Part shown: positions 32,262 to 32,396 of the stretch, piece after piece
Numbering within the stretch: position 1 is the first letter of the stretch
Layout: each line of letters begins with the position of its first letter
Source: an uncultured Bacilli bacterium
Lineage (GTDB): Bacteria > Bacillota_I > Bacilli_A > RF39 > UBA660
Assembly (NCBI GenBank): GCA_947624565.1
Contig: CANQKX010000002.1
Span: 66,059-98,454, forward strand
Reading direction: 5' to 3'
DNA length: 32,396 nt
Position numbers and translations under genes: made by a program
Notes under the pieces: generated by a model
Databases searched by the model: none
What the model saw: the letters and a program-made list of their open reading frames with translations, nothing else
Told to the model about the DNA's origin: nothing

Positions 32262-32396
32262 CTATCTTCCAATTTCAAAATCATCTTTATCATTTTCGTA
32301 GTTTTTATCATAATTGTAGTAGTCATAGTTGATAGCATCTGCTATATTTTCATAATCTTCTAAATTATCTTTAGGTTTATCTCTACCTAATACTTT
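32262..32396 (-). CDS. C-terminal fragment of an element gene, cut by window end
   Basis: On the minus strand an open frame enters from the right edge and ends with TAG at 32264-32262, giving 44 residues: KVLGRDKPKDNLEDY, then a Tyr/Asn/Asp-rich stretch, ending DDFEIGR. The residue make-up looks like a disordered acidic tail. The stop is two bases before the ribosome binding site region of the next small gene, so the two are probably co-transcribed. Family not recognisable from the tail; replication or transfer proteins are common in this position. Confidence 0.6.
   Translation of the reverse strand, partial: KVLGRDKPKDNLEDYENIADAINYDYYNYDKNYENDKDDFEIGR

Noticed and set aside
1-32396. Mycoplasma-type code (TGA as Trp)
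   Set aside because: TGA ends several genes at the right family length and Trp is TGG throughout.
1-32396. CRISPR arrays, tRNA or rRNA genes
   Set aside because: No regularly spaced repeats of 20-40 bases and no cloverleaf or rRNA-like sequence seen on reading both strands.

Overview
The window is very AT-rich (roughly a quarter G+C by eye, not computed), gene-dense and almost entirely + strand. It reads like a chromosomal segment of a low-GC Firmicute. Family content (TypA, Frr, RpsP, KhpA, YebC2-type YebC, RecG, a SpoVB/MurJ-type flippase, a CotE-type coat protein, NifJ) points to class Bacilli or a neighbouring gut anaerobe; an uncultured gut Bacilli lineage is my best guess, not a demonstrated fact. 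TGA is used as a stop (genes ending at 7647, 16627 and 20571) and Trp is TGG, so the code is the standard bacterial one and not the Mycoplasma code.

Layout. (1) 1-7267: a surface-glycan operon with a 5'-truncated tandem GT2 glycosyltransferase, a polysaccharide pyruvyl transferase-family protein and three large multispanning membrane proteins of GT-C type (GT39-like, DUF6056-like, PTPS-related-like), ending in a terminator. (2) 7381-8542: a translationally coupled pair, a small bitopic coiled-coil protein and a membrane-anchored NodB/CE4 polysaccharide deacetylase. (3) 8646-11688: typA, a zinc-ribbon membrane protein and a convergent small membrane protein. (4) 11795-16627: a cell-wall operon of flippase, alanine-racemase-like protein, MurT-like ligase and GatD-like amidotransferase. 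By hand alignment, every residue of the MurT/GatD glutaminase triad is replaced, and the racemase is divergent in its C-terminal active-site half. This is the most interesting locus in the window. (5) 16683-28421: yebC, an LdcB/VanY-type peptidase, a CBS-containing Mn pyrophosphatase, frr, a hypothetical protein, a cotE-like gene, a DUF4358-like lipoprotein, rpsP-khpA, a coiled-coil protein and nifJ, mostly separate transcription units with recognisable promoters and terminators. (6) 28422-30597: recG, preceded by a structured, GC-richer intergenic patch that looks like a minus-strand small RNA. (7) 30598-32396: the left edge of an integrative element, with a structured possible + strand RNA, phased repeats, a tyrosine integrase and two small minus-strand genes, the last cut by the window end.

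Functionally, much of the window concerns the cell envelope: glycan polymer synthesis, peptidoglycan deacetylation and trimming, lipid-linked precursor flipping, and what may be an altered version of lipid II D-Glu modification. The rest is translation, recombination and anaerobic pyruvate metabolism. No gene-free stretch exceeds 300 bases; the longest are 30598-30839 and 28422-28632, and both are described below. I see no tRNA, rRNA or CRISPR array.
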